The notes below the pieces were generated by a model that saw only the letters and a list, made by a program, of their open reading frames with translations, searched no databases and was not told the origin of the DNA. Shown piece by piece: positions 33,474 to 41,883 of a DNA stretch of 64,000 bases (positions within the stretch are counted from its first letter, which is position 1; each line of letters starts with the position of its first letter). A program made the position numbers and the translations under genes. This stretch comes from Ruegeria_C sp041537925 (GTDB taxonomy: Bacteria; Pseudomonadota; Alphaproteobacteria; Rhodobacterales; Rhodobacteraceae). Where the stretch lies: contig NZ_JBGOSH010000004.1 in NCBI RefSeq assembly GCF_041537925.1, forward strand, positions 62,001-126,000, written 5' to 3'.

Positions 33474-35074
33474 AGCTCAATTCGAAAGCCATGCCCGCCT
33501 CCGAGGGCTTCAAGGCCAACCGTGCGGCCCATCTCGACGCTTTGGCGCAGATCGCGCAAGCTGCTGAAGCTGCCCGTATGGGTGGTGGAGAAAAATCGCG
33601 CGCGCGCCATGAAAGCCGGGGCAAGATGTTGCCGCGGCGGCGGGTGGCGAACCTGCTCGATCCGGGCTCTCCCTTCCTCGAAATCGGCGCGACAGCGGCG
33701 CATGGGATGTATGGCGATGCCGCGCCCAGTGCTGGGGTCATCGCGGGCATTGGCCGGGTTCAGGGGCAAGAGGTCATGGTTGTCTGCAACGATGCCACCG
33801 TGAAGGGCGGCACCTATTATCCGATGTCGGTCAAGAAACACCTGCGCGCGCAAGAGATAGCCAAGGAAAACCATCTGCCCTGCATCTATCTGGTCGACAG
33901 TGGTGGCGCCAACCTGCCCAATCAGGACGAGGTCTTTCCCGACCGCGATCACTTTGGCCGCATCTTCTATAATCAGGCGCGGATGAGCGCCAAGGGCATC
34001 CCTCAGATCGCCGTTGTGATGGGGTCGTGTACGGCGGGCGGGGCTTATGTGCCCGCCATGTCCGATGTCACGATCATCGTGAAGGAACAGGGCACGATCT
34101 TCCTCGCCGGTCCGCCGCTGGTGAAAGCCGCGACAGGCGAGGTGGTGAGTTCCGAAGATCTGGGCGGCGGCGACGTGCATACCCGCCTGTCCGGTGTGGC
34201 GGATTACCTGGCAGAGGATGACGCCCATGCGCTGGCGCTGGCGCGCCGCGCGGTGCAGAGCCTCAACCGTCGCAAGCCGCTCACCGTGGATTGGGCCAGC
34301 CCCGAAGATCCGGCTTATGACCCCGACGAGATCCTCGGCGTGGTGCCTGCCGATCTGCGCACGCCCTATGACATCCGCGAGGTGATCGCGCGGCTGGTCG
34401 ATGGCTCGCGCTTCGACGAGTTCAAGCCGCGCTTTGGCGAGACGCTGGTAACCGGGTTCGCACACGTCAAAGGCTGCCCGGTGGGTATCATCGCCAACAA
34501 TGGCGTGCTGTTTTCCGAGGCCGCCCAGAAGGGCGCGCATTTTGTGGAACTCTGCTCGCAACGCAAAATCCCGCTGGTGTTTCTGCAGAACATCACCGGC
34601 TTCATGGTGGGCCGCAAATACGAAAACGAAGGCATCGCCCGGCACGGGGCCAAGATGGTGACCGCGGTGGCCTCGACCAATGTGCCCAAGATCACCATGC
34701 TGGTCGGTGGGTCTTTTGGCGCCGGCAACTATGGCATGGCGGGGCGTGCCTATCAGCCGCGCTTCCTGTGGACATGGCCCAATTCCCGCATCTCGGTCAT
34801 GGGTGGCGAGCAGGCGGCGGGCGTCTTGGCCACTGTCAAGCGTGACGGGATCGAGCGGCAGGGCGGCACATGGTCCGCCGAAGAAGAGGCCGAATTCAAA
34901 CGCCCCACCATCGAGATGTTCGAGGAACAATCCCACCCGCTTTATGCCTCGGCCCGGCTCTGGGATGACGGCATCATCGACCCCCGCAAATCCCGCGACG
35001 TGCTGGCCCTGTCACTGAACGCGGCGCTGAACGCCCCGATTGAGGAAACACGTTTCGGCGTGTTCCGGATGTGA
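33470..35074 (+). CDS. mccB: Methylcrotonoyl-CoA carboxylase, carboxyltransferase (beta) subunit
   Basis: 534-residue biotin-dependent carboxyltransferase (liuB) that transfers CO2 from carboxybiotin to 3-methylcrotonyl-CoA. Crotonase-fold halves carry GGTYYPMSVKKHLRAQEIA and VDSGGANLPNQDEVFPDR with MGSCTAGGAYVPAMSD in the N-terminal part, and GIIANNGVLFSEAAQKGAHFVELC, NITGFMVG and VGGSFGAGNYGMAGRAYQPRF in the C-terminal part. These are diagnostic for MCC beta rather than propionyl-CoA carboxylase beta. Partner of mccA at 35941. Its start overlaps the previous stop. Confidence 0.95.
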   Translation: MKLNSKAMPASEGFKANRAAHLDALAQIAQAAEAARMGGGEKSRARHESRGKMLPRRRVANLLDPGSPFLEIGATAAHGMYGDAAPSAGVIAGIGRVQGQEVMVVCNDATVKGGTYYPMSVKKHLRAQEIAKENHLPCIYLVDSGGANLPNQDEVFPDRDHFGRIFYNQARMSAKGIPQIAVVMGSCTAGGAYVPAMSDVTIIVKEQGTIFLAGPPLVKAATGEVVSSEDLGGGDVHTRLSGVADYLAEDDAHALALARRAVQSLNRRKPLTVDWASPEDPAYDPDEILGVVPADLRTPYDIREVIARLVDGSRFDEFKPRFGETLVTGFAHVKGCPVGIIANNGVLFSEAAQKGAHFVELCSQRKIPLVFLQNITGFMVGRKYENEGIARHGAKMVTAVASTNVPKITMLVGGSFGAGNYGMAGRAYQPRFLWTWPNSRISVMGGEQAAGVLATVKRDGIERQGGTWSAEEEAEFKRPTIEMFEEQSHPLYASARLWDDGIIDPRKSRDVLALSLNAALNAPIEETRFGVFRM

Positions 35075-35077
35075 TTG

Positions 35078-35383
35078 ATGCCCAAGTTTCGAGGATTGAT
35101 TGAGGATGCTCTACATCTCCCAACTAAGCCAGGCTTAGCTCTCATGTTGACGCATATTGAGGGTTTGCCTGTAGTCGGCATGACCATTTACGTCGCAGGT
35201 GTATTTGGAACGATCAAAGAACTGGGTCGCAATTCGACCGACAGGCAAGTTGTTTCCTCACGGGATTGCCTGACAGGTCGGCCTTGCGCTTCTTACGGCA
35301 GCATCTTGGTTGAATGGAATGAAGGCAAGTTGGTCCCCAAGGACCTCTGTCAGATGTGGGTGCAGGAAGAGGTGGTGAACTGA
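35078..35383 (+). CDS. Small protein of unknown function in the liu cluster
   Basis: 101 residues (MPKFRGLIEDALHLPTKPG...). No signal peptide or membrane helix, one mildly hydrophobic segment (VVGMTIYVAGVFGTI), two Cys in RDCLTGRPC. No family recognised. The composition is more A+T-rich than mccB and mccA. It begins 3 bases after the mccB stop and its own stop overlaps the start of a 45-codon ORF (TGATG). TTG at 35075 is an alternative start. Confidence 0.55.
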   Translation: MPKFRGLIEDALHLPTKPGLALMLTHIEGLPVVGMTIYVAGVFGTIKELGRNSTDRQVVSSRDCLTGRPCASYGSILVEWNEGKLVPKDLCQMWVQEEVVN

Positions 35384-35520
35384 TGTCCGAGAAAACTCTA
35401 GTCGTCCAACGCGACGTAGTCATGTACGGGGCTGCAAGCCCAGCCTTGCGAAGTGCTTTGATCTCCTGCAACGCAATTCGCTTGCAACTCCCATGCGCTT
35501 CCGGCGGCGTCCTTTCATGA
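35383..35520 (+). CDS. Possible 45-residue ORF bridging two coupled genes
   Basis: Starts MSEKTLVVQRDVVMYGAASP and contains two Cys. Its ATG overlaps the preceding TGA (TGATG at 35381-35385), and its own TGA overlaps the ATG of the ASCH gene (ATGA at 35517-35520). No family recognised and no ribosome-binding site. Exact overlap at both ends suggests coupled translation, but chance is not excluded in dense DNA. Confidence 0.35.
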   Translation: MSEKTLVVQRDVVMYGAASPALRSALISCNAIRLQLPCASGGVLS

Positions 35521-35948
35521 GCCTTGCGATCAACCTTGCGAAAGAACGCTATCCCGAAGCCGAACCTTTCACGTTTGGCGACAGTCGGGCGCTGTGCGAC
35601 GAATTGCTGGCCCTAGTGCGATCAGAGCGCAAAACCGCCACTTGCGGAGCTTTGCGCGATTACGGTGAGGGGGGCGACGCGCTGCCGGTGGTCGGGCGTC
35701 AGGACATCGCACTGGACTGGGACGGGAATGCGGCGCTGGTGATCGAGACCGTCGAGGTCACGCAGCGCCGGTATTGCGATGTGGATGCGGATTTCGCACT
35801 GGCCGAGGGCGAAAACGATGACTTGGCAGGCTGGCAGGCGGCCCACCGCGCCTATTTCGAACGCAATGGCGGCTGGTTCGCCGAGATGGAACTGATCTGC
35901 GAGCGGTTCCGGCTGGTCAAAGATTTCGGAGAGGATGGAGATGTTTAG
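35517..35948 (+). CDS. ASCH-domain protein
   Basis: 143-residue small beta-barrel ASCH protein, probably RNA- or nucleoside-binding. Family features: FTFGDSRALCDELLALVRSERKTATCGALRDY (the conserved Lys and Thr near residue 43-46), then LPVVGRQDIALDWDGNAALVIETVEV and the RRYCDVDADFALAEGENDDLAGWQAAHRAYFERNG ending, where the late E-x-x-x-x-W-x-x-x-H block is typical. The start at 35517 is chosen over 35493 because the upstream residues are Arg-rich and non-conserved. It overlaps the mccA start by eight bases. Confidence 0.82.
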   Translation: MSLAINLAKERYPEAEPFTFGDSRALCDELLALVRSERKTATCGALRDYGEGGDALPVVGRQDIALDWDGNAALVIETVEVTQRRYCDVDADFALAEGENDDLAGWQAAHRAYFERNGGWFAEMELICERFRLVKDFGEDGDV

Positions 35949-37872
35949 CAAGATCCTGATCGCCAACCGGGGCGAGATTGCCTGTCGCGTCATGGAAACC
36001 GCGCAGCGCATGGGCGTGGCCTGTGTCGCGGTCTATTCCGACGCGGATGTTGCGGCCAAACATGTGGCGATGGCGGATGAGGCGGTGCATATCGGCGGCG
36101 CGGCTCCGGGGGACAGCTATCTGCGGGGCGATGTGATCATCGAGGCCGCACTTGATAGCGGCGCGCAGGCGATCCATCCCGGCTATGGTTTCCTTAGCGA
36201 AAATCCTGATTTCGTTGATCTGGTCGAGGCCGCAGGGTTAAGTTTCATTGGGCCGTCAGCGGATGCGATCCGCAAGATGGGGCTTAAGGATGCTGCCAAG
36301 GTGCTTATGGAGGCGGCGGGCGTGCCGGTGGTGCCGGGTTATCACGGTGACAACCAGGACCCCGAACATCTCTCTGGCGCGGCAGATGCTATCGGCTATC
36401 CGGTTCTCATCAAGGCGGTTGCGGGTGGCGGTGGTAAGGGCATGCGGCTTGTCGAACAGCCGCAAGATTTTCTGGCCGCGCTGGAGAGTGCCCGGGGTGA
36501 GGCACGCACAGCCTTCGGCAATGACGCGGTGCTGGTCGAGAAATTCGTTTCCAAACCGCGCCATATCGAGGTGCAGGTCTTTGGCGATGGCACCCATGCG
36601 GTGCATCTGTTTGAGCGGGATTGTTCACTGCAACGCCGTCACCAGAAGGTGATCGAAGAGGCCCCCGCGCCGGGCATGACGCAAGCGATGCGTGACGCGA
36701 TGGGACAGGCAGGCGTGCGCGCGGCCGAGGCAATTGGCTACAAGGGGGCGGGTACGGTTGAGTTCATCGTTGACGCCTCGGACGGGCTGCGCCCGGACCG
36801 GTTCTGGTTCATGGAGATGAACACCCGTCTGCAGGTCGAACACCCCGTCACCGAGGCGATCACCGGCATTGACCTGGTCGAATGGCAGCTGCGCGTGGCC
36901 TCGGGTGAGGCACTGCCCAAGAGACAGGCGGACCTATCGATCACCGGCCACGCCTTCGAGGCGCGGCTCTATGCCGAGGACGTGCCGAAAGGCTTCCTGC
37001 CAGCTACGGGAACGCTAACCCATCTGCAATTTCCGGATGGATGCAGGGCTGATAGCGGCGTGCGTGCCGGGGATACGATCAGCCCTTGGTATGACCCGAT
37101 GATCGCGAAACTCGTGGTGCATGGACCAACCCGCGCGGTGGCGCTGGCCCGACTGGAGCGCGCCCTGCATCACACGCAGGTGGGCGGCACGGTGACTAAT
37201 CTGGCTTTTCTCGGGTCGCTGGCCGGGCATGCGGGTTTTGCGGCGGGTGACGTGGATACCGGGCTAATCGGGCGCGATCTGGACCGGCTGGCTTGCGCGC
37301 CGGGCCCGGAACCGTGCCATGTGGTTGCGGCGGCGATGCGGGCGCTTGGTCTGGTGGAGACAAGTGACGACACCGGCTTCACCCTTTGGGCGCCTGTGCG
37401 CAGGGCCGCGCATCTGGGCTGGCAGGGTGAGGCCATTGTAGTGGACGTGCAGGTGGAAGGCCCTGATCTCCAGCTCTGGCAGGTGGGGCCCGATCAGATT
37501 CGGGCCGAACGTCGCGACGGGCGCTGGCGGATTGGCTGGCAGGCGATGCCGGACACCGCGCTGTCAGGGTCCACCGTGACCGTGTTCGACAGGCACGGGC
37601 TGGCGTTTGATATCGTTGATCCGCTGGATCGCGATGCCTCGGGCGGCGGCGATACCAATGTGATCGAGGCGCCGATGCCGGGCCTGGTCAAGGCGGTCTT
37701 GGCCGAACCCGGGCAGCAGGTCCGCGAAGGCGACCGGCTTGCGGTGCTGGAAGCGATGAAGATGGAACATGCGCTGCTGGCCGCGCGCGATGGGGTGGTG
37801 GCCGAGGTGCTGTCTGCTGAGGGCGCGCAGGTCGAGGCCGGCGCCGCGCTGGTGCGCTTGCAGGAGGAATGA
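35941..37872 (+). CDS. mccA: Methylcrotonoyl-CoA carboxylase, biotin-containing (alpha) subunit
   Basis: 643-residue subunit (liuD). The biotin carboxylase domain (about 1-450) starts MFSKILIANRGEIACRVMETAQRMG, with the ATP-grasp loop AVAGGGGKGMRL, FERDCSLQRRHQKVIEEAP and MEMNTRLQVEHPVTE. The C-terminal biotinyl domain has MPGLVKAV and EAMKMEHAL with the biotinylated Lys607. The ATG at 35941 has GGAGAGG seven bases upstream; an in-frame ATG at 35935 is less well placed. BirA, which would biotinylate it, is encoded at 60567. Confidence 0.96.
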   Translation: MFSKILIANRGEIACRVMETAQRMGVACVAVYSDADVAAKHVAMADEAVHIGGAAPGDSYLRGDVIIEAALDSGAQAIHPGYGFLSENPDFVDLVEAAGLSFIGPSADAIRKMGLKDAAKVLMEAAGVPVVPGYHGDNQDPEHLSGAADAIGYPVLIKAVAGGGGKGMRLVEQPQDFLAALESARGEARTAFGNDAVLVEKFVSKPRHIEVQVFGDGTHAVHLFERDCSLQRRHQKVIEEAPAPGMTQAMRDAMGQAGVRAAEAIGYKGAGTVEFIVDASDGLRPDRFWFMEMNTRLQVEHPVTEAITGIDLVEWQLRVASGEALPKRQADLSITGHAFEARLYAEDVPKGFLPATGTLTHLQFPDGCRADSGVRAGDTISPWYDPMIAKLVVHGPTRAVALARLERALHHTQVGGTVTNLAFLGSLAGHAGFAAGDVDTGLIGRDLDRLACAPGPEPCHVVAAAMRALGLVETSDDTGFTLWAPVRRAAHLGWQGEAIVVDVQVEGPDLQLWQVGPDQIRAERRDGRWRIGWQAMPDTALSGSTVTVFDRHGLAFDIVDPLDRDASGGGDTNVIEAPMPGLVKAVLAEPGQQVREGDRLAVLEAMKMEHALLAARDGVVAEVLSAEGAQVEAGAALVRLQEE

Positions 37873-37961
37873 GGTTGCGTCCCAACCGGGCGCGGCGCAG
37901 GCTGCGACGACAGGTGCCGCGCATGTCGCGTGCAAAGAACCAGGGAAAGGTGTCGGGATGA
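37869..37961 (+). CDS. Possible 30-residue Arg-rich ORF between mccA and the HMG-CoA lyase gene
   Basis: Reading MRLRPNRARRRLRR... (10 Arg, 2 Lys in 30 residues). It fills the mccA-mvaB gap exactly: its ATG overlaps the mccA stop (ATGA, 37869-37872) and its TGA overlaps the lyase start (ATGA, 37958-37961). AGGAGG is present but only one base before the ATG. It may be a translated coupling peptide or simply a chance open frame in G+C-rich DNA. Confidence 0.3.
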   Translation: MRLRPNRARRRLRRQVPRMSRAKNQGKVSG

Positions 37962-38812
37962 GCGAGCGGGTCGAGATATTCGAGGTCGGACCTCGGGACG
38001 GGTTGCAGAACGAGCCACGCGATATTCCGGCCCAGGACAAGATCGCACTGGTCGATTGCCTGAGCCGGGCCGGGTTCTCGCGGATCGAAATCGCCAGCTT
38101 CGTCTCGCCTGAGCGGGTGCCGCAGATGGCCGGGTCCGGTGAGGTGCTGAGCGGGATCAAACGCAGTGATGGCATCCGCTATGCGGCGCTGGTGCCGAAT
38201 ATGCGCGGATACGTGGACGCGCTGGCGGCCGGGGTGGATGAGATCGCGGTGTTTGCCTCGGCTTCCGAGGGGTTCTCGAAGGCCAATATCAATGCATCCA
38301 TCGACGAGTCGATCGAACGATTCGAGCCCATTCTGGAGGCGGCCCGCCATATCGATCTGCCGGTGCGGGGCTATGTCTCCTGTGTGACCGATTGCCCCTA
38401 TGACGGACCGACGCCGCCCGAAAAGGTGGCGGAAGTGGCGGACCGGCTCTTTGGTCTGGGGTGCTATGAGATTTCGCTGGGCGATACGTTGGGGCGGGGC
38501 ACGCCCGACAGCATCGTGCGGATGCTTCTGGCGGTGCGCGAGGCGGTACCGGTGACCCGGCTGGCCGGGCATTACCATGACACCGGCGGTCATGCGCTGG
38601 ACAATATCGACGCGTCCCTGTCGCTGGGGATCCGCGTATTCGACGCCGCTGTGGGCGGACTGGGCGGCTGCCCCTTCGCACCTGGTGCTGCGGGCAATGT
38701 GGCGACCGAAGCGGTGGCGGCGCATCTGGCACGGCTAGGCTATGAGACCGGTCTAGACGCCACCATCCTGGATGAGGCGGCGGATATGGCGCGCGCCATG
38801 CGGAGTGCATAA
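37958..38812 (+). CDS. mvaB: Hydroxymethylglutaryl-CoA lyase
   Basis: 284-residue TIM-barrel lyase (liuE) splitting HMG-CoA into acetyl-CoA and acetoacetate, the last step of leucine breakdown. VGPRDGLQNEP (about residues 9-19) supplies the catalytic Arg-Asp, SFVSPERVPQMAGS follows, the metal His pair is in AGHYHDTGGHALDN (HxH), and the flexible loop Cys is in GGCPFAPGAAGN. The start at 37958 has AAAGG seven bases upstream. The Tyr usually following HDT is Gly here, a variant I believe occurs in related alphaproteobacteria. The next gene starts directly after its TAA. Confidence 0.94.
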   Translation: MSERVEIFEVGPRDGLQNEPRDIPAQDKIALVDCLSRAGFSRIEIASFVSPERVPQMAGSGEVLSGIKRSDGIRYAALVPNMRGYVDALAAGVDEIAVFASASEGFSKANINASIDESIERFEPILEAARHIDLPVRGYVSCVTDCPYDGPTPPEKVAEVADRLFGLGCYEISLGDTLGRGTPDSIVRMLLAVREAVPVTRLAGHYHDTGGHALDNIDASLSLGIRVFDAAVGGLGGCPFAPGAAGNVATEAVAAHLARLGYETGLDATILDEAADMARAMRSA

Positions 38813-39343
38813 ATGCCGACCCTCATCTGCCTGAGCGGGTTGCCGGGGGTTGGGAAAACAACAATTGCCAAGCGCTTGGCCGAGGAAACCGGTGCGCTCC
38901 TGTTGTGGATTGACGAAATCGAGACGGCGATGAAAGCCTCTCGAATGCAGGCCAACGATTTGGCAGATGCCGGGTATGCCGCGGCGCAAGCGGTGGCCAA
39001 AGGGGCCTTGAAGCAGGGCTTCGATGTGATTGCAGATTGTGTGAACCCCATTCGCTTGACACGCGAGGCGTGGCGCGACGTTTCCAAGGAAACCAGAGCG
39101 CGGCATTTGGATGTGGAGGTGGTTTGCAGCGATCCCCGGAAGCATCGCTATCGGTTGGAAAACCGGGTCGTAAATCTTGATGGTTGGGTTGGTCCCGATT
39201 GGGATGCCATACAAGCGCGGGAATATGAGACCATGACCGAAGCTGCGATGCGGATCGACACGGCGCTGACTGCCGTAGATCAGTCTGTTTCGATGATCTG
39301 TAGGGTGATCCGAAATGATGCTCAGGAGGAACTAGGTGTTTGA
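38813..39343 (+). CDS. P-loop kinase / AAA-type ATPase, unknown substrate
   Basis: 176 residues. The Walker A motif is GLPGVGKTTIAKRLAEE (residues 9-25), a possible Walker B-like acidic pair lies in WIDEIE, and Arg-rich helices follow as in small zeta-toxin/gluconate-kinase-like P-loop kinases. No substrate-specific motif recognised. Base composition is lower in G+C than its neighbours. It is tightly packed between the lyase (TAA directly followed by ATG) and the enoyl-CoA hydratase (8-base overlap). Confidence 0.75.
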   Translation: MPTLICLSGLPGVGKTTIAKRLAEETGALLLWIDEIETAMKASRMQANDLADAGYAAAQAVAKGALKQGFDVIADCVNPIRLTREAWRDVSKETRARHLDVEVVCSDPRKHRYRLENRVVNLDGWVGPDWDAIQAREYETMTEAAMRIDTALTAVDQSVSMICRVIRNDAQEELGV

Positions 39344-40124
39344 AACCATAGAAATATCTGTCGACGCACGCGGGGTGGCGTCCCTGACGCTGAACCGGCC
39401 CGAAAAACACAATGCCATGTCTGGGCAGATGCTCGCCGACCTGACCGCGGCGGCGGCGGCATTAGCGCAGGATGAGGCTGTGCGGGTTGTGGTGCTGACT
39501 GGCGCAGGTAAATCCTTCTGCGCGGGTGGCGATCTGGGTTGGATGCAGGCCCAGATGGCGGCCAACCGCGAGACGCGCTTCACCGAGGCGCGCAAGCTGG
39601 CCGAGATGCTGCAGGCGCTCAACACGCTGCCAAAACCGTTGATCGGCGCGCTGCAGGGCAATGCGTTTGGCGGTGGCGTCGGACTGGCCTCGGTCTGCGA
39701 CGTGGCAATCGGGGTGGAGGGCCTGAAGATGGGTCTGACCGAAACGCGATTGGGGTTGATCCCTGCCACGATCGGGCCCTACGTAGTTGCGCGCATGGGC
39801 GAGGCGCGGGCGCGGCGGGTTTTCATGTCGGCGCGGCTCTTTGGGGCCGCAGAGGCGGTGGAACTGGGCCTGCTCGCGCGCGCCGTGCCGGAGGATTCAC
39901 TGCACGACGCGGTCGAAGCCGAAGTCGTGCCCTACCTAACCTGCGCGCCGGGTGCCGTAGCCTCGGCCAAGGCGCTGGCCCGCAGCCTTGGGCCGCGCAT
40001 CGACGACGCGATTATCGACGCCACGATCACCGCGCTTGTCGAGCGCTGGGAGACCGACGAAGCCCTGGAAGGGATCGCCGCATTTTTCGAACGGCGGCCT
40101 GCGTCATTTGCCTCCGGCAGATAG
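39336..40124 (+). CDS. liuC: Methylglutaconyl-CoA hydratase-type enoyl-CoA hydratase
   Basis: 262-residue crotonase-family protein, placed by context as the hydratase converting 3-methylglutaconyl-CoA to HMG-CoA. Oxyanion-hole segments FCAGGDLGWM and GNAFGGGVGLASVCD are intact; the catalytic Glu region ETRLGLIPATIGPYV and the downstream ARLFGAAEAVELGLLARAV are typical. GTG start at 39336, preceded by AGGAGGAAC. It is the last gene of the liu group; the 238-base nuo promoter region follows. Confidence 0.88.
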   Translation: MFETIEISVDARGVASLTLNRPEKHNAMSGQMLADLTAAAAALAQDEAVRVVVLTGAGKSFCAGGDLGWMQAQMAANRETRFTEARKLAEMLQALNTLPKPLIGALQGNAFGGGVGLASVCDVAIGVEGLKMGLTETRLGLIPATIGPYVVARMGEARARRVFMSARLFGAAEAVELGLLARAVPEDSLHDAVEAEVVPYLTCAPGAVASAKALARSLGPRIDDAIIDATITALVERWETDEALEGIAAFFERRPASFASGR

Positions 40125-40269
40125 TTGAGCGGCATGCGTCCTCTGAAACCGGGTTGCCCCAAAGCTAACAGGCCGCTGCGCGTTGCAAAAACTCTGCAAA
40201 GTCGCGATTGTTCAGGAAAATCTCCAAGCTTATGCGACGATATTCCACGGTCCCAAGGATGCCGCTTGG

Positions 40270-40324
40270 TTGACGCCCCTAGAGTGCGGCGGTACAGAAT
40301 GACGCGTCAACTCGCCAATTGACG
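40270..40324 (+). promoter_or_regulatory. Candidate nuo operon promoter and inverted repeat
   Basis: TTGACG (40270-40275), 17-base spacer, TACAGA (40293-40298), a moderate sigma-70-type match 65 bases upstream of nuoA. Just downstream lies an inverted repeat CGTCAA-N8-TTGACG (40305-40310 / 40319-40324) with the same hexamer, which could be an operator in the 5' leader. The rest of the 238-base gap between liuC and nuoA shows no gene. Confidence 0.35.
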
Positions 40325-40362
40325 GTGCGCCCGAAACGGGCCGCGCGGGAAAGGAGCCATTC

Positions 40363-40728
40363 GTGGATGATCTGTTGCGGGAATACCTCCCGATTCTGGT
40401 GTTTCTGGCCGTTGCGGTGGGGTTGGGCATCGTCCTGATTCTCGCCGCTGTCGTGCTGGCCGTCCGCAACCCCGATCCCGAAAAGGTTAGCGCCTACGAA
40501 TGTGGCTTCAACGCCTTCGATGACGCACGGATGAAATTCGATGTCCGCTTCTACCTGGTGTCGATCCTGTTCATCATCTTTGATCTCGAGATTGCCTTTC
40601 TGTTTCCCTGGGCCGTTGGTTTCAAGGACATCAGTGATACGGGGTTCTGGTCGATGATGGTGTTCCTTGCCGTCCTGACTATCGGCTTCGCCTACGAATG
40701 GAAGAAGGGGGCGCTGGAATGGGACTGA
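40363..40728 (+). CDS. nuoA: NADH-quinone oxidoreductase subunit A
   Basis: 121-residue membrane subunit of proton-pumping complex I. Three hydrophobic helices; the conserved loop reads SAYECGFNAFDDARMKFDVRFYLVSILFIIFDLEIAFLFPW, with the family Cys and acidic residues. GTG start with AAAGGAG 9 bases upstream. First gene of the operon; the next start overlaps its end. Confidence 0.97.
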   Translation: MDDLLREYLPILVFLAVAVGLGIVLILAAVVLAVRNPDPEKVSAYECGFNAFDDARMKFDVRFYLVSILFIIFDLEIAFLFPWAVGFKDISDTGFWSMMVFLAVLTIGFAYEWKKGALEWD

Positions 40729-41252
40729 TGACCGGAGCAAACACGGCAGACGTCGACAAAGAGGTCGCGACGCAAACCCTGAATGCCGAGTTGCAGGACA
40801 AGGGTTTCCTGCTGACCTCGACCGAGGACATCATCAACTGGGCGCGCACCGGCAGCTTGCACTGGATGACATTTGGTCTGGCCTGCTGCGCGGTCGAAAT
40901 GATGCACACCTCGATGCCGCGCTATGACGCTGAACGCTTCGGCATTGCGCCGCGCGCCAGCCCGCGCCAGTCCGATGTGATGATCGTGGCCGGAACACTG
41001 ACCAACAAGATGGCGCCCGCCTTGCGCAAGGTCTATGACCAGATGCCCGAGCCGCGCTACGTGGTCTCGATGGGCTCCTGCGCCAATGGCGGCGGCTATT
41101 ACCATTACAGCTATTCCGTCGTGCGCGGCTGTGACCGGATCGTGCCGGTCGACATCTACGTGCCCGGCTGCCCGCCCACCGCCGAGGCGCTGCTTTACGG
41201 TCTGATGCAGTTGCAACGCAAGATCCGACGTACGGGGACAATCGTGCGATGA
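40719..41252 (+). CDS. nuoB: NADH-quinone oxidoreductase subunit B
   Basis: 177-residue subunit carrying the N2 [4Fe-4S] cluster next to the quinone site. The ligands are the tandem Cys in FGLACCAVEMMH, GSCANGGG and VPGCPPTAEALL. It overlaps the end of nuoA by 10 bases; a second start at 40728 (MTGANTAD) is possible. Confidence 0.97.
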   Translation: MGLMTGANTADVDKEVATQTLNAELQDKGFLLTSTEDIINWARTGSLHWMTFGLACCAVEMMHTSMPRYDAERFGIAPRASPRQSDVMIVAGTLTNKMAPALRKVYDQMPEPRYVVSMGSCANGGGYYHYSYSVVRGCDRIVPVDIYVPGCPPTAEALLYGLMQLQRKIRRTGTIVR

Positions 41253-41277
41253 CCCGCGCGTGGATGGAGATGACAAG

Positions 41278-41883
41278 ATGAGCGACACGCTTCGGGAACT
41301 CGGGACCCATATCGAACTGAAACGCCCCGATTGCGTGCTGTCCTGGGATATTACCCATGACGAGCTGAACATGGATGTGACGCCATCCAACCTGCCGGGC
41401 TTCATCGAGTTCCTCAAATCCGACCCGACCTGCAGGTTCTCGACGCTGGTGGACATCACGGCGGTGGACTATCCTCAGCGCCCGCAGCGCTTCGACGTGG
41501 TCTATCACCTGCTCAGTATGTATCAGAACCAGCGCATCCGCCTGCGCGTCTCGATCCGCGAGCGGGATATGGTGGCCTCGATCATCGAGGTCCACCCCTC
41601 GGCCAACTGGTTCGAGCGCGAGGTGTTCGATATGTTTGGCATCCTGTTCACCGGTCACCCCGACCTGCGCCGCATCCTGACCGATTACGGCTTTCGCGGT
41701 CATCCGCTGCGCAAGGATTTCCCGACCACCGGCTATACCGAAGTGCGCTATGACGAGGCGCAGAAACGGGTGGTCTATGAGCCCGTCAGCCTGGTGCAGG
41801 AATACCGTCAATTCGATTTCATGAGCCCGTGGGAAGGTGCCGAGTACATCCTTCCCGGCGATGAGAAGCAGGAGGCAGAATAA
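41278..41883 (+). CDS. nuoC: NADH-quinone oxidoreductase subunit C
   Basis: 201-residue peripheral-arm subunit (30 kDa family). The signature YNWPREVFDMFGI-like block appears as WFEREVFDMFGILFTGHPDLRRILTDYGFRGHPLRKDFP. The start at 41278 (MSDTLRELG) fits better than GTG at 41260. Its TAA overlaps the ATG of the following 57-residue membrane protein. Confidence 0.96.
   Translation: MSDTLRELGTHIELKRPDCVLSWDITHDELNMDVTPSNLPGFIEFLKSDPTCRFSTLVDITAVDYPQRPQRFDVVYHLLSMYQNQRIRLRVSIRERDMVASIIEVHPSANWFEREVFDMFGILFTGHPDLRRILTDYGFRGHPLRKDFPTTGYTEVRYDEAQKRVVYEPVSLVQEYRQFDFMSPWEGAEYILPGDEKQEAE

Noticed and set aside
38569..38600. Loss of catalytic residues in HMG-CoA lyase (Gly in place of the Tyr after HDT)
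   Set aside because: The metal-binding His pair, Arg-Asp and loop Cys are all intact; the Gly variant appears to be an ordinary lineage difference.
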